NCBI GenBank assembly: GCA_017445145.1
Contig: JAFSVI010000140.1
Span: 1 to 32,963, forward strand
Reading direction: 5' to 3'
Origin: Bacteroidaceae bacterium
GTDB taxonomy: Bacteria > Bacteroidota > Bacteroidia > Bacteroidales > Bacteroidaceae
DNA length: 32,963 nt
Below the pieces are notes generated by a model. It was not told where the DNA came from. It was given only the letters and a program-made list of their open reading frames with translations, and made no database searches. Below are positions 32,093 to 32,963 of this stretch, piece after piece. Position numbers and translations under genes: made by a program. The number at the start of each line of letters is the position of its first letter. The stretch's first letter is position 1.

Positions 32093-32963
32093 CTATTCCT
32101 CCTTGGACTTGGTGAGCACCACAGCGGAGCGCGCCGGGAGGTACAGCTTGAGCCACCCCTTGTTGTCCTTGGCGAGCATGGGGTCATAGTTGGTGAGGTG
32201 CTTGATGCTGTCGTCGTTGAGGCCGTGGCCGCCAAACTCGACGGCGTCTGTGTTGAGCATCACCTGGTATGCGCCCTGGCGCACCATGAAGCCGTAGCCG
32301 GTGTAGGAGCGGTTGCACGAGAAGTTGAACACGAAGAGCAGTTCCCCGCGCTGGAAGGCGAGCACCTGGTCGCCATCGTTGTGCCATATCTCGGTGACGG
32401 GAGTCTTCTGTATGTCCTTCTGCAGCTTGAGGGTCTTGAGCATCTCGCGGTCGAAGTCGCCGAGATAGTGGTAGCACAGGTCGTGGTTATCGACCAGGTT
32501 CCACTGTCGGCGAGCATACTTGTAGCTCCATCCGTTGCCCTCGCGGGGGAAGTCAATCCACTCGGGGTGTCCGAACTCATTGCCCATGAAGTTGAGGTAG
32601 CCGCCATTGATGGTGGATGCCGTGAGCAGGCGTATCATCTTGTGCAGGGCTATGCCGCGCTCCACGGTGAAGTTCTCGTCGCCCTTCTTGAAGTGCCAGT
32701 ACATGTCGGCATCGATGAGGCGGAAGATGATTGTCTTGTCGCCCACGAGCGCCTGGTCGTGGCTCTCGCAATAGCTGATGGTCTTCTCGTCGGCACGGCG
32801 GTTCTTCACCTCCCAGAACATGGAGCTGGGCTTCCAGTCCTCGTCGCGCTGCTCCTTGATGATCTTGATCCAGTAGTCGGGGATGTTCATGGCCATGCGG
32901 TAGTCGAAGCCATAGCCGCCGTCCTTGAATGGTGCTGCCAGGCCGGGCATGCCGCTGACCTCC
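32093..32963 (-). CDS. glgB: 1,4-alpha-glucan branching enzyme, eukaryotic-type (C-terminal part, runs off the window)
   Basis: About 290 C-terminal residues are present; the frame stays open to the window edge (EVSGMPGLAAPFKDGG), so the start lies outside. Seen are GFDYRMAMNIPDYWIKI, the GH13 region IV YCESHDQALVGDKT with the catalytic-site His/Asp, FMGNEFGHPEWIDFPREGNGWSY, and the C-terminal beta domain. These match the GH13_8 branching enzymes of eukaryotes and Bacteroidetes, which cut alpha-1,4 glucan chains and rejoin them through alpha-1,6 links in glycogen synthesis. The nucleophile Asp and acid Glu of the barrel lie beyond the edge. The ATG at 32950 is internal, not the start. Confidence 0.95.
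   Translation of the reverse strand, partial: EVSGMPGLAAPFKDGGYGFDYRMAMNIPDYWIKIIKEQRDEDWKPSSMFWEVKNRRADEKTISYCESHDQALVGDKTIIFRLIDADMYWHFKKGDENFTVERGIALHKMIRLLTASTINGGYLNFMGNEFGHPEWIDFPREGNGWSYKYARRQWNLVDNHDLCYHYLGDFDREMLKTLKLQKDIQKTPVTEIWHNDGDQVLAFQRGELLFVFNFSCNRSYTGYGFMVRQGAYQVMLNTDAVEFGGHGLNDDSIKHLTNYDPMLAKDNKGWLKLYLPARSAVVLTKSKEE

Noticed and set aside
31966..32235. Longer start for the subfamily IA HAD protein
   Set aside because: The added 90 residues are Ser/Thr/Arg-rich, overlap the end of glgB and its terminator, and lack HAD character.

Overview
The window looks like chromosomal DNA from a GC-rich member of the Bacteroidales, most likely Prevotellaceae or a close relative. Several things point there. 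The 286-residue primary sigma factor lacks region 1.1. Several genes carry the Bacteroidetes promoter (TTG or TTTG near -33, 19-20 bp spacer, TAnnTTTG near -7). There is a type IX secretion-like C-terminal tail on a large surface protein, a eukaryotic-type glycogen branching enzyme, and a single-chain iron-sulfur serine dehydratase. The genus call is inference. I see no phage, insertion sequence, tRNA or CRISPR array.

Layout. 1-3494 (minus): an operon-like run of NhaC-type antiporter, ATP-grasp-like protein and a partial AAA ATPase. 3504-4009: intergenic, with repeat element A. 4010-4660: a small outer-membrane beta-barrel protein. 4661-5429: a gene-free stretch made almost wholly of repeats (a 22-bp tandem array, a 72-bp perfect hairpin, a second 22-bp tandem array, repeat element B, a terminator). 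5430-9203 (minus): a 1257-residue secreted multidomain protein. 9429-10352 (minus): a small HAD hydrolase and the RNase P RNA. 10599-15868 (plus): HtrA protease, terminator, then rpoD followed closely by a secreted protein of unknown function, an HPr-kinase-like protein, an S26-like peptidase, a PqqD-like protein and a GNAT acetyltransferase. 15869-16514: repeat element C and a terminator. 16515-17549 (minus): galE. 17815-24198: an M16 zinc protease and a tricorn-type S41 protease. 24280-31232: ThiE/TenI-like protein, Prs, a secreted coiled-coil protein, SdaA, RlmD and NadE. 31327-32963 (minus): a HAD phosphatase and the C-terminal part of GlgB.

How the genes fit together. Most are housekeeping: PRPP and NAD synthesis, serine catabolism, rRNA methylation, sugar-nucleotide and glycogen metabolism, and envelope proteolysis. 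Two things stand out. The first is the family of three modular palindromic intergenic elements (A, B, C). They share blocks that appear in different order and orientation, and short stems that change sequence while keeping pairing. The second is the kinase/peptidase/PqqD trio directly downstream of rpoD, which resembles a peptide-modification module but has no visible precursor peptide.
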